Below, piece by piece: positions 17,227 through 26,048 of a stretch of DNA of 32,704 nt. Source of the DNA: Phocaeicola coprocola DSM 17136 (GTDB lineage: Bacteria > Bacteroidota > Bacteroidia > Bacteroidales > Bacteroidaceae). The notes under the pieces were generated by a model. That model saw only the letters and a program-made list of their open reading frames with translations. It had not been told where the DNA came from and searched no databases. Location of the stretch: positions 1-32,704 of the forward strand of contig NZ_DS981466.1 in NCBI RefSeq assembly GCF_000154845.1, in the 5' to 3' direction. Numbering within the stretch: position 1 is the first letter of the stretch; the number at the start of each line of letters is the position of its first letter. A program made the position numbers and the translations under genes.

Positions 17227-18027
17227 ATGGAAACGGATATGGAAATGAATAAACAAACATCATTTATAAAGGTGACAGTCTTACAGACAGATATAGTTTG
17301 GGAGGAGGCGAAAGTAAACCGTATGGCTGTAGAACAGCTGATAGAAAAGCATTGTGATACGGATTTATTTGTTTTACCAGAAATGTTTTCTACCGGCTTC
17401 AGTATGAATCCGATGGAAATAGCCGAGGATGAAGGAGGAGAAACTTTGCAATGGATGTGCCGGATTGCTGCTTTGCGTCAGTGTGCTATAGCCGGAAGTC
17501 TTTCGGTTAGAGAGGCAGGGAAATTTTACAACCGTTTCTATTTTGTATGTCCTGACGGTACGGTGTATCATTATGATAAGCGGCATTTGTTTGGTTTTGG
17601 GGGTGAAGATAAGCAATACACTTCGGGAGATGAAAGAGTGATTGTTTCTTATAAAGGTTTTCGCTTTCTTTTACAAATATGTTACGATTTACGCTTTCCT
17701 GTATGGTCGCGTTGCCGGAATGATTATGATGCGGTTATATATGTAGCCAACTGGCCTGCCAGTCGCCGGGAAGTATGGAATATATTGCTGAAAGCTCGGG
17801 CACTTGAAAACCAGTGTTATGTAATAGGAGTGAATCGGGTAGGAAATGATCCGCAATGTCTGTACGATGGTGGAAGTATGATAATCAGTCCTTATGGTAA
17901 GATATTGGTTGCGTGCACTGACGGTAAAGAAGAGGTAGCAGGAGCATTGCTTGCCCGTGAACCGTTGGACAGCTTCAGAAAACGTTTTCCTGTTTTAGAT
18001 GATGGAGATGACTTTGAACTGCTATAG
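17227..18027 (+). CDS. Carbon-nitrogen hydrolase, omega-amidase (YafV/NIT2) type
   Basis: A 266-residue cytoplasmic nitrilase-superfamily amidase. The Glu-Lys-Cys triad is visible: Glu52 in FVLPEMFSTGF, Lys118 in YHYDKRHLFGFGGE, and Cys152 in LLQICYDLRFPVW. The FSTGF and HLFGFGGE variants are those of the YafV/NIT2 omega-amidase branch, which hydrolyses 2-oxoglutaramate and 2-oxosuccinamate as metabolite repair. The N-terminus has three possible starts (17227, 17239, 17245); the nearby -7 box slightly favours a later one. It is followed 33 nt later by the broken sulfatase gene on the same strand, with no terminator between them. Confidence 0.9.
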   Translation: METDMEMNKQTSFIKVTVLQTDIVWEEAKVNRMAVEQLIEKHCDTDLFVLPEMFSTGFSMNPMEIAEDEGGETLQWMCRIAALRQCAIAGSLSVREAGKFYNRFYFVCPDGTVYHYDKRHLFGFGGEDKQYTSGDERVIVSYKGFRFLLQICYDLRFPVWSRCRNDYDAVIYVANWPASRREVWNILLKARALENQCYVIGVNRVGNDPQCLYDGGSMIISPYGKILVACTDGKEEVAGALLAREPLDSFRKRFPVLDDGDDFELL

Positions 18028-18060
18028 ATGAAATAGGCATTTATTAAAGACAGAAATATT

Positions 18061-19469
18061 ATGATGAATATTAAGAAACTTATTTCTGCTTCCATGGTTG
18101 CTGTAGCGTTAAGCGGATGCCAGAGAGAGGCTGTAAAACCAAATGTGTTGTTTATTTTAGTCGATGATATGCAGGCTGATGCCATTGCTGCATTGGGGAA
18201 CAGAGATACCTATACTCCGATGGAGCTTTGTGTGGAGCTTTATCCATGCCTAGTCGTGCTATGTTACTTACCGGAAGGGGAGTGTTCGAAGTGCAGAGTG
18301 ATGGAATGAAGATACCTGTTTCGCAAATCACATTGCCTGAGCATTTGAAAAACAATGGTTACCGGACATTTGCTACGGGGAAATGGCATTCAGACCATGC
18401 TTCGTTTGCTCGTTCCTTTACCGAAGGAGATAATATCTTTTTCGGAGGAATGCATCCTTATGAAGAAAATGGACATTGTGCTCCTCGCTTACATCATTTT
18501 GACCCGACTGGAAAATATGATGAGCCGCCTTTTGTAGGACAAAACTTTTCTTCGAAAATGTATGCTGATGCAGCCATAAATTTTCTGAAGACTACGGAAC
18601 ATAATAATCAGCCGTTTATGGCATTTGTTTCTTTCACTTCTCCTCATGATCCGCGAAATATTCTGCCTGATTATGGAAAGAAATATTGTCCGGCGGAACT
18701 TTCTGTTCCAGATAATTTTTTGCCAGAGCATCCGTTTGATAATGGAGAATTAAATATTCGGGATGAACAATTGTTACCTGTCCCCCGTACTCCTGAGCTG
18801 TTGAAGAAAGAATTGTCTTTATATTATGGAATGGTAAGTGAGGTTGATTTACAGATTGGAAGAGTTGTCGATGCTTTGGAAGAAAGTGGAAATATGGATA
18901 ATACGATTATTGTATTTGCATCAGATAATGGACTGGCTATGGGGCAGAATGGACTAATCGGTAAACAAAGTCTGTATGAGCATAGCGTTGGAGTACCGAT
19001 GGCTATCATCACTCCGGATGGTTTGTCGTCAGGTAAACGTTCAGATGCTTTGTGCTATTTGTATGATCTTTATCCTACCTTGTGTGATTTGATGGGATTG
19101 GACGTACCTGTATCCGTTACTGGCAAGTCGTTGAAACCGGTTATGGAAGGAAAACAGGAACAGATACGTGAACAGTTTTTTCTTGCTTATTCCAATCAGC
19201 AGCGAGCTTTAGTTTCTGGTGATTATAAGTATATTATTTATAATGTGGAAGGTAAGATAACCGAACAGTTGTTCAATTTGCAGAAGGATCCGGGAGAACT
19301 GGTAAATCTGGCTGTTGAGTTAACTGAAAAGAAGAATGAACTTCATGATTTGTTGATGAATCAAATGGTAGAGAATCATGATTTTTGTGACTTGACTCAA
19401 CCATTGTGGTGGAAAGATGGACATAAACTTACTTGGGATGAGTTAATTAACTTATATGTTTTTGAGTGA
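18061..19469 (+). pseudogene. Sulfatase lipoprotein gene broken by internal deletion and frameshift
   Basis: Two frames together spell one S1-family sulfatase. The first (from 18061) gives a lipoprotein signal peptide with lipobox VALSGC, then KPNVLFILVDDMQADAIAALGNRDTYTP with the two metal-binding Asp. It then runs out of frame into nonsense and stops at 18309. From about 18220 another frame resumes with GALCGALSMPSRAMLLTGRG, containing the serine-type formylglycine site S-M-P-S-R. It continues to the normal C-terminus, with FASDNGLAMGQNG supplying later metal ligands. Compared with the neighbouring intact sulfatase and the family in general, roughly 20-25 residues after TYTP are missing. 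The junction lies near 18219-18221, just before a 9-nt direct repeat (TGGAGCTTT at 18221 and 18233). The rest of the sequence is clean, so the break is recent or is an assembly error. No functional product is expected. Confidence 0.85.
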
Positions 19470-19501
19470 GAATTTGCTGTGATAAGTTAAAGCTGTTAGA
19501 T

Positions 19502-21070
19502 ATGATGAACTGGAAATATTTACTGACAGGTGTGTTGGCTGGTAGTACATTAGTCTTACGGGCTGCTGGCGAAGCAAAAGATGAATGTCCGAATATATTA
19601 TTTATTTTAAGTGACGACCATACTTCTCAAACTTGGGGTATTTATGGTGGTATTTTATCAGAATATGCCCAGACAGAGAATATTCGTCGGCTTGCTGATG
19701 AAGGGGCAGTCTTGGATAATTGTTTCTGTACAAACTCTATATCTACACCGAGTCGTGCTGCTATATTGACAGGAAGGTATAGTCATTGCAATGGGGTATA
19801 TACATTAGATGATACCTTGGATGTTTCCTTGCCTACTTTTGCGAAAGAATTACAGAAGGCTGGATATCACACCGGACTGGTAGGAAAGTGGCATTTGAAA
19901 TCACAACCTCAGGGTTTTGATTATTATTCTGTATTTCATGATCAGGGAGAATATCGTGATCCTACTTTCAAGAATAGTGATGATCCTTGGCCGGGACAGC
20001 GTAATTTTGGAGAGCGTATACATGGTTTTTCCACTGATATTGTAACAGAAAAAGCTATCAGATGGATGAAAGCTCAGGATAAAAGTCAGCCTTTTTTGAT
20101 GTGTTGTCATTTTAAGGCCACACATGAGCCTTATGATTTTCCGGAACGTATGCGACATTTATATGATGGCGTAGTGTTTCCTGAACCGGAGAATTTGTTA
20201 GACTGGGGGCCTGAAACCAACGGACGTACTTTCGTCGGACAAAAACTGGAAACTATCGGACACAATTGGGAGGTGGCTTCGGCTGATCCAGATAAATGGT
20301 GGTGTCGTTATCTGGAACTTCCTTTTACGACAAAAGGAATGAGCCGGATTGCTGCAAGAAAAGCTATTTATCAAAAACTGATCCGAGATTATTTACGCTG
20401 CGCTGCTACGGTAGATGATAATATTGGAAAACTGTTGGATGCTCTAGACGAAATGGGGATTGCAGATAATACTATTGTTGTCTATGTTGCCGATCAGGGA
20501 TACTTTTTAGGAGAGCATGGATTTTATGACAAACGGATGTTTTATGAAGAATCGGCACGTATGCCATTTGTTATCCGTTATCCCAAATGTATTCCGGCTG
20601 GCAAGCGTGTGAACGAACTTGTTTTGAATGTAGATTTTGCTTCTACATTGTGTGATTTTGCCGGAGTAAAATCTCCGGAAGGTACACAGGGCAGAAGTTT
20701 TAAAGATGTTCTGGCAGGAAAAACTCCTAAGGACTGGCGGAAGAGTTTTTATTACCGTTATTGGACTCAACATGATATCCGTCCGGCCCACATCGGTGTA
20801 CGTAATGAGCGTTATAAGTTGATGTTTTTGTATGGTGACCGATTGAATATGACAGGGTCTTCAGACTACAAATCAACTCCATCTTGGGAGTTTTACGATT
20901 TACAGAAAGATCCGAAAGAAAACCATAATGCTTACGGGGAGAAAGAATATGAATCGGTAATTCGTGAAATGAAAAAAGAAATGATGCGCTTGCGCGAAGA
21001 GGTGAAAGATACGGATGAGGGAGAAATAAGAATGATGGAAATTTTAAGAAAAGAAGGACTGGAAAAATAA
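19502..21070 (+). CDS. Secreted sulfatase, S1 family, serine-type
   Basis: A sulfatase of about 522 residues, exported by a signal peptide (WKYLLTGVLAGSTLVLRAAG). I chose the ATG at 19502, not the GTG at 19466 inside the previous stop, because it puts the signal peptide at the N-terminus; ATG 19505 is equally possible. NILFILSDDH supplies metal ligands. The formylglycine signature SISTPSRAAILTGR (Ser81 to Arg85 for SxPSR) is the serine type, which needs an anaerobic sulfatase-maturating enzyme; none is in this window. GKWHL and VADQGYFLGEHGFYDKRMFYEES complete the active site. S1 sulfatases of gut Bacteroidales desulfate host or plant glycans; which one cannot be told here. No SusC/SusD pair is nearby. 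It lies 32 nt after the broken sulfatase, so they were probably one transcription unit. Confidence 0.93.
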   Translation: MMNWKYLLTGVLAGSTLVLRAAGEAKDECPNILFILSDDHTSQTWGIYGGILSEYAQTENIRRLADEGAVLDNCFCTNSISTPSRAAILTGRYSHCNGVYTLDDTLDVSLPTFAKELQKAGYHTGLVGKWHLKSQPQGFDYYSVFHDQGEYRDPTFKNSDDPWPGQRNFGERIHGFSTDIVTEKAIRWMKAQDKSQPFLMCCHFKATHEPYDFPERMRHLYDGVVFPEPENLLDWGPETNGRTFVGQKLETIGHNWEVASADPDKWWCRYLELPFTTKGMSRIAARKAIYQKLIRDYLRCAATVDDNIGKLLDALDEMGIADNTIVVYVADQGYFLGEHGFYDKRMFYEESARMPFVIRYPKCIPAGKRVNELVLNVDFASTLCDFAGVKSPEGTQGRSFKDVLAGKTPKDWRKSFYYRYWTQHDIRPAHIGVRNERYKLMFLYGDRLNMTGSSDYKSTPSWEFYDLQKDPKENHNAYGEKEYESVIREMKKEMMRLREEVKDTDEGEIRMMEILRKEGLEK

Positions 21071-21101
21071 GTCTTTATAATTGATATATAGGTTGTTAAA
21101 C

Positions 21102-21163
21102 AAAGATGAAGATGTTCTCTCCGATTCATGATATCGAATCGGAGAAAATGTCCTCATCTTTTT
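21102..21163 (+). terminator. Terminator after the sulfatase gene
   Basis: A 26-nt left arm (21102-21127) pairs with 21137-21162 with two mismatches and two wobbles around a short AT loop. TTTTAATTTTT follows. A second copy of the left-arm core lies downstream at 21188-21206 and could compete for the right arm. Confidence 0.88.
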
Positions 21164-21187
21164 AATTTTTATGTACGAACTTTCAGG

Positions 21188-21206
21188 AAAAGATGAAGAT
21201 GTTTTC
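21188..21206 (+). repeat. Third arm repeating the terminator's left arm
   Basis: AAAGATGAAGATGTT occurs identically at 21102-21116 and 21189-21203. The second copy can pair with the terminator's right arm over 19 positions with one mismatch and two wobbles. This gives a left:right or right:third choice of structures. Confidence 0.6.
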
Positions 21207-21235
21207 ATTAAAATAAGCTGAAAAACAGATGCGCA

Positions 21236-21267
21236 TTTGTTGAAAGTGCATAAAAAACGTATCTTTG
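21236..21267 (+). promoter_or_regulatory. Consensus Bacteroides promoter for the MATE gene
   Basis: TTTG (21236-21239), a 20-nt spacer and TATCTTTG (21260-21267) match the TTTG-N19-21-TAnnTTTG consensus fully. A start about 7 nt later would leave a leader of about 30 nt before the ATG at 21305. Confidence 0.8.
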
Positions 21268-21304
21268 TACATCTTTCGTCTCAAAATAAAAACAATCAGA
21301 TTTT

Positions 21305-22627
21305 ATGTATACGAATAAAGAAATATGGAATGTCACTTACCCGATATTCTTGGGGTTGCTTGCGCAAAATGTTATCAATGTCACCGACACGGCTTTTTTA
21401 GGACATGTGGGTGAGGTAGCTTTGGGTGCAGCCGCAATGGGAGGACTGCTATATATCTGTGTATATACCGTAGCATTCGGGTTCAGTGTCGGTTCGCAGA
21501 TTTTGATAGCCCGTCGTAATGGGGAAGGGAATTTTCATGCCATAGGACCGGTTATGTGGCAGGGTACAGCATTCAGTTTGGGGATGGGAGTAGCTTTACT
21601 TGCCATATTGCTGGTATGTGCCGAACCATTGATTCGTCTGCTGATTACTTCGGATACGATTTTTTATGCTACATACGAGTTTTTTACATGGCGTATCTGG
21701 GGATTTCTTTTTGCCTTTGTCAATGTCATGTTCCGTGCGCTTTATATAGGTATAACCAAGACAAAGGTACTGACCATGAATGCTGTCGTCATGGCCTTGG
21801 TGAATGTATTCCTCGACTATGCGATGATATTCGGAAAGTGTGGATTCCCTGAAATGGGAATACGTGGAGCGGCATTGGCATCGGTTATAGCAGAAGCATC
21901 TTCTATGCTGTTTTTTATTGTGTATACGTATGGTAAAATTGACTTGAAGAAATATGGGCTGAATCGTTTCGGACATTTTGACTGGGATATGGTGATGCGT
22001 ATCTTGCGCATTTCCTGCTTCACCATGGTGCAGTATTTTCTTTCCATGGCCATCTGGTTTGTATTTTTCATGGCACTTGAACGACTCGGACAACGGCAGC
22101 TTGCCATTGCCAACATTGTGCGTAGCGTATATGTTGTGCTGTTAATACCTGTCCAGTCGCTTTCTACTACGGCAAATACACTGGTCAGCAATCTGATTGG
22201 TTCGGGAGGAGTAGCAGGAGTTGTCAGATTACTGCATAAAATAGCCCGGATGTCATTCCTTATTATGGTAGTATGTGTGGCCCTTTGTGTTATCTTCCCT
22301 CAGGCTATTTTGTCGGTTTATACCAATGAGGAAGCACTGCTTCTTGAATCGGTTCCGGCATTATATGTCGTTTGCGGTGCAATGTTGATAGCTGCTCTTG
22401 CAAATATTTATTTCAATGGAATTTCGGGTACGGGTAATACACAGGCTGCTTTGGGACTGGAAGTCGGAGTACAGATCTTTTATGCATTGTATATTATTGT
22501 AGTAGGAATGATGCTTCGTGCTCCGGTAGATGTTTGTTTTACTACCGAAGTCATCTATTATTCGTTAATGCTGACATTCAGTGTTATTTACTTGAAAAAG
22601 GCGAAATGGCAGAATAAAAAGATTTGA
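21305..22627 (+). CDS. MATE-family efflux transporter
   Basis: A 440-residue inner-membrane antiporter with about twelve hydrophobic segments, the normal MATE size. The N-terminal half has the typical NVTDTAFLGHVGEVALGAAAMGGLLY, and the second half starts near PVQSLSTTANTLVSNLIGSGG. Family members (NorM, MepA, DinF) export cationic drugs and dyes by Na+ or H+ exchange. The substrate and coupling ion here are not readable. It is transcribed from its own strong promoter and followed 67 nt later by ffh, whose promoter overlaps the MATE stop codon. Confidence 0.93.
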   Translation: MYTNKEIWNVTYPIFLGLLAQNVINVTDTAFLGHVGEVALGAAAMGGLLYICVYTVAFGFSVGSQILIARRNGEGNFHAIGPVMWQGTAFSLGMGVALLAILLVCAEPLIRLLITSDTIFYATYEFFTWRIWGFLFAFVNVMFRALYIGITKTKVLTMNAVVMALVNVFLDYAMIFGKCGFPEMGIRGAALASVIAEASSMLFFIVYTYGKIDLKKYGLNRFGHFDWDMVMRILRISCFTMVQYFLSMAIWFVFFMALERLGQRQLAIANIVRSVYVVLLIPVQSLSTTANTLVSNLIGSGGVAGVVRLLHKIARMSFLIMVVCVALCVIFPQAILSVYTNEEALLLESVPALYVVCGAMLIAALANIYFNGISGTGNTQAALGLEVGVQIFYALYIIVVGMMLRAPVDVCFTTEVIYYSLMLTFSVIYLKKAKWQNKKI

Positions 22628-22653
22628 TGCATCCGATTATTTTTGTAATTTTG
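22623..22653 (+). promoter_or_regulatory. Promoter of ffh overlapping the MATE stop
   Basis: TTTG at 22623-22626 lies 19 nt before TAATTTTG at 22646-22653. Another TAnnTTTG box (TATTTTTG, 22638-22645) abuts it upstream. The -33 box overlaps the last codons of the MATE gene. Confidence 0.7.
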
Positions 22654-22694
22654 CGCCCTGACAAATTGGAAGAATAAAAAAACAAGAAAAATAT

Positions 22695-24020
22695 ATGTTC
22701 GATAATTTAAGTGAAAGACTAGAACGGTCGTTTAAAATATTGAAAGGTGAAGGTAAAATCACCGAAATCAATGTGGCCGAAACGTTGAAAGACGTACGTC
22801 GTGCATTGCTGGATGCCGATGTGAACTATAAGGTAGCAAAGAGCTTTACCGACACTGTAAAGGAAAAAGCTTTAGGACAAAACGTGTTGACTGCTGTTAA
22901 GCCTAGCCAGTTGATGGTTAAGATTGTGCATGATGAGCTGACCAAACTGATGGGTGGCGATACTGCCGAAATCGAATTGAAAGGTCGTCCTGCCGTAATC
23001 CTGATGTCAGGTTTGCAAGGTTCTGGTAAGACAACTTTCTCAGGAAAGCTGGCACGCATGCTGAAAACCAAGAAAAACCGTAAGCCGTTGCTGGTTGCCT
23101 GCGACGTATATCGTCCTGCTGCTATCGAACAGCTGAAAGTATTGGGACAGCAGATCGAAGTGCCTGTATATTGCGAATTGGATAGCAAAGATCCTGTTCA
23201 GATTGCACTGAATGCTATTCAGGAAGCAAAGGCAAAAGGTTATGACTTGGTTATTGTCGATACAGCGGGACGTCTTGCTGTAGACGAACAGATGATGAAC
23301 GAGATTGAAGCAATTAAAAATGCAATCAATCCGGATGAAACGTTGTTTGTTGTTGACTCAATGACTGGTCAGGATGCAGTAAATACAGCTCGCGAATTTA
23401 ACGAACGTCTGGACTTCAACGGTGTAGTTCTTACTAAGTTGGATGGTGATACTCGTGGTGGTGCTGCTCTGTCTATCCGTACCGTTGTGAACAAGCCTAT
23501 CAAGTTTGTGGGAACAGGTGAAAAGCTTGATGCAATCGATCAGTTCCATCCGGCCCGTATGGCAGACCGTATCCTTGGTATGGGTGATATCGTTTCATTG
23601 GTAGAACGTGCACAGGAACAATACGACGAAGAAGAAGCAAAACGTCTTCAGAAAAAAATTCAGAAAAACCAGTTCGACTTTAATGACTTCCTGACTCAGA
23701 TTCATCAGATTAAGAAGATGGGTAATTTGAAGGAACTTGCTTCTATGATTCCGGGTGTAGGAAAAGCCATTAAAGATATTGATATCGATGATAATGCATT
23801 CAAGAGTATTGAGGCTATTATTTATTCAATGACTCCGGAAGAACGTACTCATCCTGAAATCCTGAACGGAACTCGCCGTACACGTATTGCTAAGGGTAGT
23901 GGTACAAGCATTCAGGAAGTAAACCGTTTGCTGAAACAGTTTGACCAGACTCGCAAGATGATGAAGATGGTTACCGGCAGCAAGATGGCAGGCATGATGC
24001 AGAAAATGAAAAAGAAATAA
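22695..24020 (+). CDS. ffh: Signal recognition particle GTPase Ffh
   Basis: A 441-residue SRP protein that binds 4.5S RNA and signal sequences and delivers ribosomes to FtsY at the membrane. The N domain (1-90) precedes the GTPase core: P-loop GLQGSGKTT (106-114), CDVYRPAAIEQL (136-147), DTAGR (189-193), TKLDGDTRGG (247 on). A methionine-rich M domain (about 300-441) follows, with the RNA-binding block NGTRRTRIAKGSGTSIQEVN and a tail rich in Met and Lys (KMAGMMQKMKKK). Length and order are standard. A terminator hairpin follows at 24079, so it appears monocistronic. Confidence 0.97.
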   Translation: MFDNLSERLERSFKILKGEGKITEINVAETLKDVRRALLDADVNYKVAKSFTDTVKEKALGQNVLTAVKPSQLMVKIVHDELTKLMGGDTAEIELKGRPAVILMSGLQGSGKTTFSGKLARMLKTKKNRKPLLVACDVYRPAAIEQLKVLGQQIEVPVYCELDSKDPVQIALNAIQEAKAKGYDLVIVDTAGRLAVDEQMMNEIEAIKNAINPDETLFVVDSMTGQDAVNTAREFNERLDFNGVVLTKLDGDTRGGAALSIRTVVNKPIKFVGTGEKLDAIDQFHPARMADRILGMGDIVSLVERAQEQYDEEEAKRLQKKIQKNQFDFNDFLTQIHQIKKMGNLKELASMIPGVGKAIKDIDIDDNAFKSIEAIIYSMTPEERTHPEILNGTRRTRIAKGSGTSIQEVNRLLKQFDQTRKMMKMVTGSKMAGMMQKMKKK

Positions 24021-24078
24021 AATATTTTTTACCCTCTCTGGTACGGAAGCAGATGGGTCTGTTTTGTGTGCCGGTTAG

Positions 24079-24132
24079 AAGCGAGGAGAGAGAATCAGCA
24101 GATGGAAAGATTCTTTCTCCTCGCTTGTTTTT
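24079..24132 (+). terminator. Terminator of ffh
   Basis: An 18-bp stem (AAGCGAGGAGAGAGAATC against GATTCTTTCTCCTCGCTT, one mismatch) with a 12-nt loop is followed by GTTTTTA. Confidence 0.9.
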
Positions 24133-24204
24133 ATATGATCTTGATCAGGACTTATTCATGAAGAAATGACTTGGCAGTAAGTTAAAATCGTAATCATGTG
24201 AGAA

Positions 24205-24212
24205 TATCTTTG
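24205..24212 (+). promoter_or_regulatory. Putative -7 box for the MBL-fold lipoprotein gene
   Basis: TATCTTTG matches TAnnTTTG, 83 nt before the chosen ATG at 24296. No TTTG -33 box is seen at the standard distance. Confidence 0.45.
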
Positions 24213-24295
24213 GATAATCTGAAAAAATCTGTTATTTTAGAAAGGTTTTGGCAAGTGGAAGAGCTAGTATAATCAGATATTTAAACTACATAACG

Positions 24296-25183
24296 ATGAA
24301 AAGGACTAAGATATGGAGCTATGCTTTCGGTGTGACTATGGTGTTGTCACTTGCTGGTTGCGGTAATAGTGCCAAGAAACAGGTTAATGAAAAAATGAAT
24401 GCAGATAGTATGAGTGTAATAAGTAATCAAGTTGGTTTGCAGGAAGATAGTGCTTTGTCGACGTTGGTACTCGACGGAGTAAAAGCTACATGGATTCGTG
24501 ATAACGCTTCTGCGAAACTGATGCCTCCTTCACTCTTTCCGGATGCTGGTGAGGACTTGATGAAAAAACTTTCGCTCGAAAACGGAATACCTTCTTCCAT
24601 TAGTACGTTTTTGATAGAAAGCAATGGTATACAAATTCTTTTTGATACGGGAATGGGGGCATCCGATAGTCGCTTATTGGCTGGGTTACATGCTTTAGGG
24701 ATTACTCCTGCCGACATTAAATATATATATCTTACTCATTTTCATGGTGATCATATCGGAGGACTGATGAAAAACGATAGTGTAGTGTTTCCTCATGCTG
24801 AAATTTATGCTTCTAAGGCTGAGTATGATAGTTGGATGAAAATGGAAGCCGAAAAGAACGGACAAGTTGTGAGAGCCATGAATGCATATAAGGACCGTTT
24901 GCACCTGTTTGCTTTTGGTGATACGTTGCCGGGAAAAGTGGTAGCAATGGAAGCTGTTGGACATACTCCCGGACATACTGTTTTTCAGGCAGGTAAATTA
25001 TTGATAATTGGAGATTTGATTCATGGAGCAGCTCTGCAATTGGAACATCCGGAGATTTGTGCTACCTATGATATGGATAAGCAGGAAGCAATAAAGACTC
25101 GTAAAAACTTATTGCAGTATGCTCGCGAGAATGGACTGGTTATAGCAGGTATGCATTTGCCAGTTCCTGCATTTATAAAATAA
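24296..25183 (+). CDS. Metallo-beta-lactamase-fold hydrolase, lipoprotein
   Basis: A 295-residue protein. The ATG at 24296 is preferred over an upstream in-frame TTG (24248) because it begins a lipoprotein signal peptide: MKRTKIWSYAFGVTMVLSLAGC with lipobox SLAGC. Metal motif 1 is THFHGDHIGG, motif 2 the His of GHTPGHTVF, motif 3 Asp in IGDLIHG, and the final His in AGMHLPVP. This is the glyoxalase-II/lactonase-like MBL fold with two metal ions. Homologues include N-acyl-homoserine lactonase-like and other hydrolases; the substrate cannot be assigned. It is expected on the periplasmic face of a membrane. It has its own terminator. Confidence 0.88.
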   Translation: MKRTKIWSYAFGVTMVLSLAGCGNSAKKQVNEKMNADSMSVISNQVGLQEDSALSTLVLDGVKATWIRDNASAKLMPPSLFPDAGEDLMKKLSLENGIPSSISTFLIESNGIQILFDTGMGASDSRLLAGLHALGITPADIKYIYLTHFHGDHIGGLMKNDSVVFPHAEIYASKAEYDSWMKMEAEKNGQVVRAMNAYKDRLHLFAFGDTLPGKVVAMEAVGHTPGHTVFQAGKLLIIGDLIHGAALQLEHPEICATYDMDKQEAIKTRKNLLQYARENGLVIAGMHLPVPAFIK

Positions 25184-25188
25184 ATAAG

Positions 25189-25247
25189 CATGCCGGTATG
25201 AATTGTCAGGTATTATAGATTTCTGTCACTCATACCGGTATGTTTTT
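25189..25247 (+). terminator. Terminator after the MBL lipoprotein gene
   Basis: CATGCCGGTATGA (25189-25201) and TCATACCGGTATG (25230-25242) form a 13-bp stem with one G-T pair, followed by TTTTTA. The loop is 28 nt. It also separates the convergent nudC gene. Confidence 0.8.
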
Positions 25248-25256
25248 ATCTGATCT

Positions 25257-26048
25257 TTAAATTTTATTGTCCAGCCAGGCATCAATCAGTTGGCGGGCAA
25301 TGCTGAGCTTTTTCGGTATTTCCGGCAGGTTATTTCGGTTGTAAAAGGCTCCTGCACTCAGTTCTTCATCCTGCAACTTGATGGTTCCGCTTTCGTATTC
25401 GGCATAATATCCTACCATGATTCCGCTGGGGTAGGGCCACGGTTGACTGCCGAAATATTTCAGGTTTTTTATGGTCAGTCCTGTTTCTTCCATGACTTCG
25501 CGGTGAACACACTCTTCCAACGTTTCTCCTGGTTCGAGAAAACCGGCTACCAATCCTTTAAACGTCCCCCGGAAGTTGCGGGCATGTACGAGCAAGATAC
25601 TGTCTTCCTTTTTAATAAGTACAATGACCGCCGGAGAAATACGCGGATAAAACTCCTGCCGGCATTCCGGACATCGTTTGGCTATGGGGGAAACCTGTAC
25701 CGTAGGTACACCACACATGGGGCAATAACGGCTGTTCTTGTCCCAGTTCAATATTTGTGAAGCTTTTCCGCCACGCTTGTATTCTTCCAGAGGAAGTACA
25801 TCGAAAGAAGCACGCAAGTCCTTCATCATGCGTGGACTGTTTTCATCTCCACTTACTGGAATGTGAATAGCATACGTCTTGGCAGGATAACCGTTTATCT
25901 CTCCGATGGTATGAATGGTACTTCCGACGGGAACCTCAACCGGAGGTTCAGGTCCGTAAGGAATATGATATCCGTCTTCTTTTTTTTCTATCAAAACCTG
26001 TCCGCTGTTGAAGACGAACCATCCGCATGTTTGTTTTTCTGTTTCCAT
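25257..26048 (-). CDS. nudC: NAD(+) diphosphatase, Nudix family
   Basis: A 263-residue NudC-type enzyme that cleaves NADH or NAD+ to NMN(H) and AMP; in E. coli NudC also removes NAD caps from RNA. A zinc ribbon with Cys109, Cys112, Cys126 and Cys129 (CPMCGVPT, CPECRQEF) precedes the Nudix box GFLEPGETLEECVHREVMEETGL (starting near 169). The NADH-specific SQPWPYPSG element follows at about 201-209. I start it at the ATG ending at 26048: an in-frame TTG one codon earlier is unlikely. The tex stop and nudC start overlap as TGATG, so translation is probably coupled. Confidence 0.93.
   Translation of the reverse strand: METEKQTCGWFVFNSGQVLIEKKEDGYHIPYGPEPPVEVPVGSTIHTIGEINGYPAKTYAIHIPVSGDENSPRMMKDLRASFDVLPLEEYKRGGKASQILNWDKNSRYCPMCGVPTVQVSPIAKRCPECRQEFYPRISPAVIVLIKKEDSILLVHARNFRGTFKGLVAGFLEPGETLEECVHREVMEETGLTIKNLKYFGSQPWPYPSGIMVGYYAEYESGTIKLQDEELSAGAFYNRNNLPEIPKKLSIARQLIDAWLDNKI

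Noticed and set aside
21171..21221. 16-residue frame (MYELSGKDEDVFIKIS) upstream of the MATE gene
   Set aside because: It is too short to support alone, it lies before the mapped-by-eye promoter, and its sequence is explained by the repeat arm. A leader peptide is possible but not shown.
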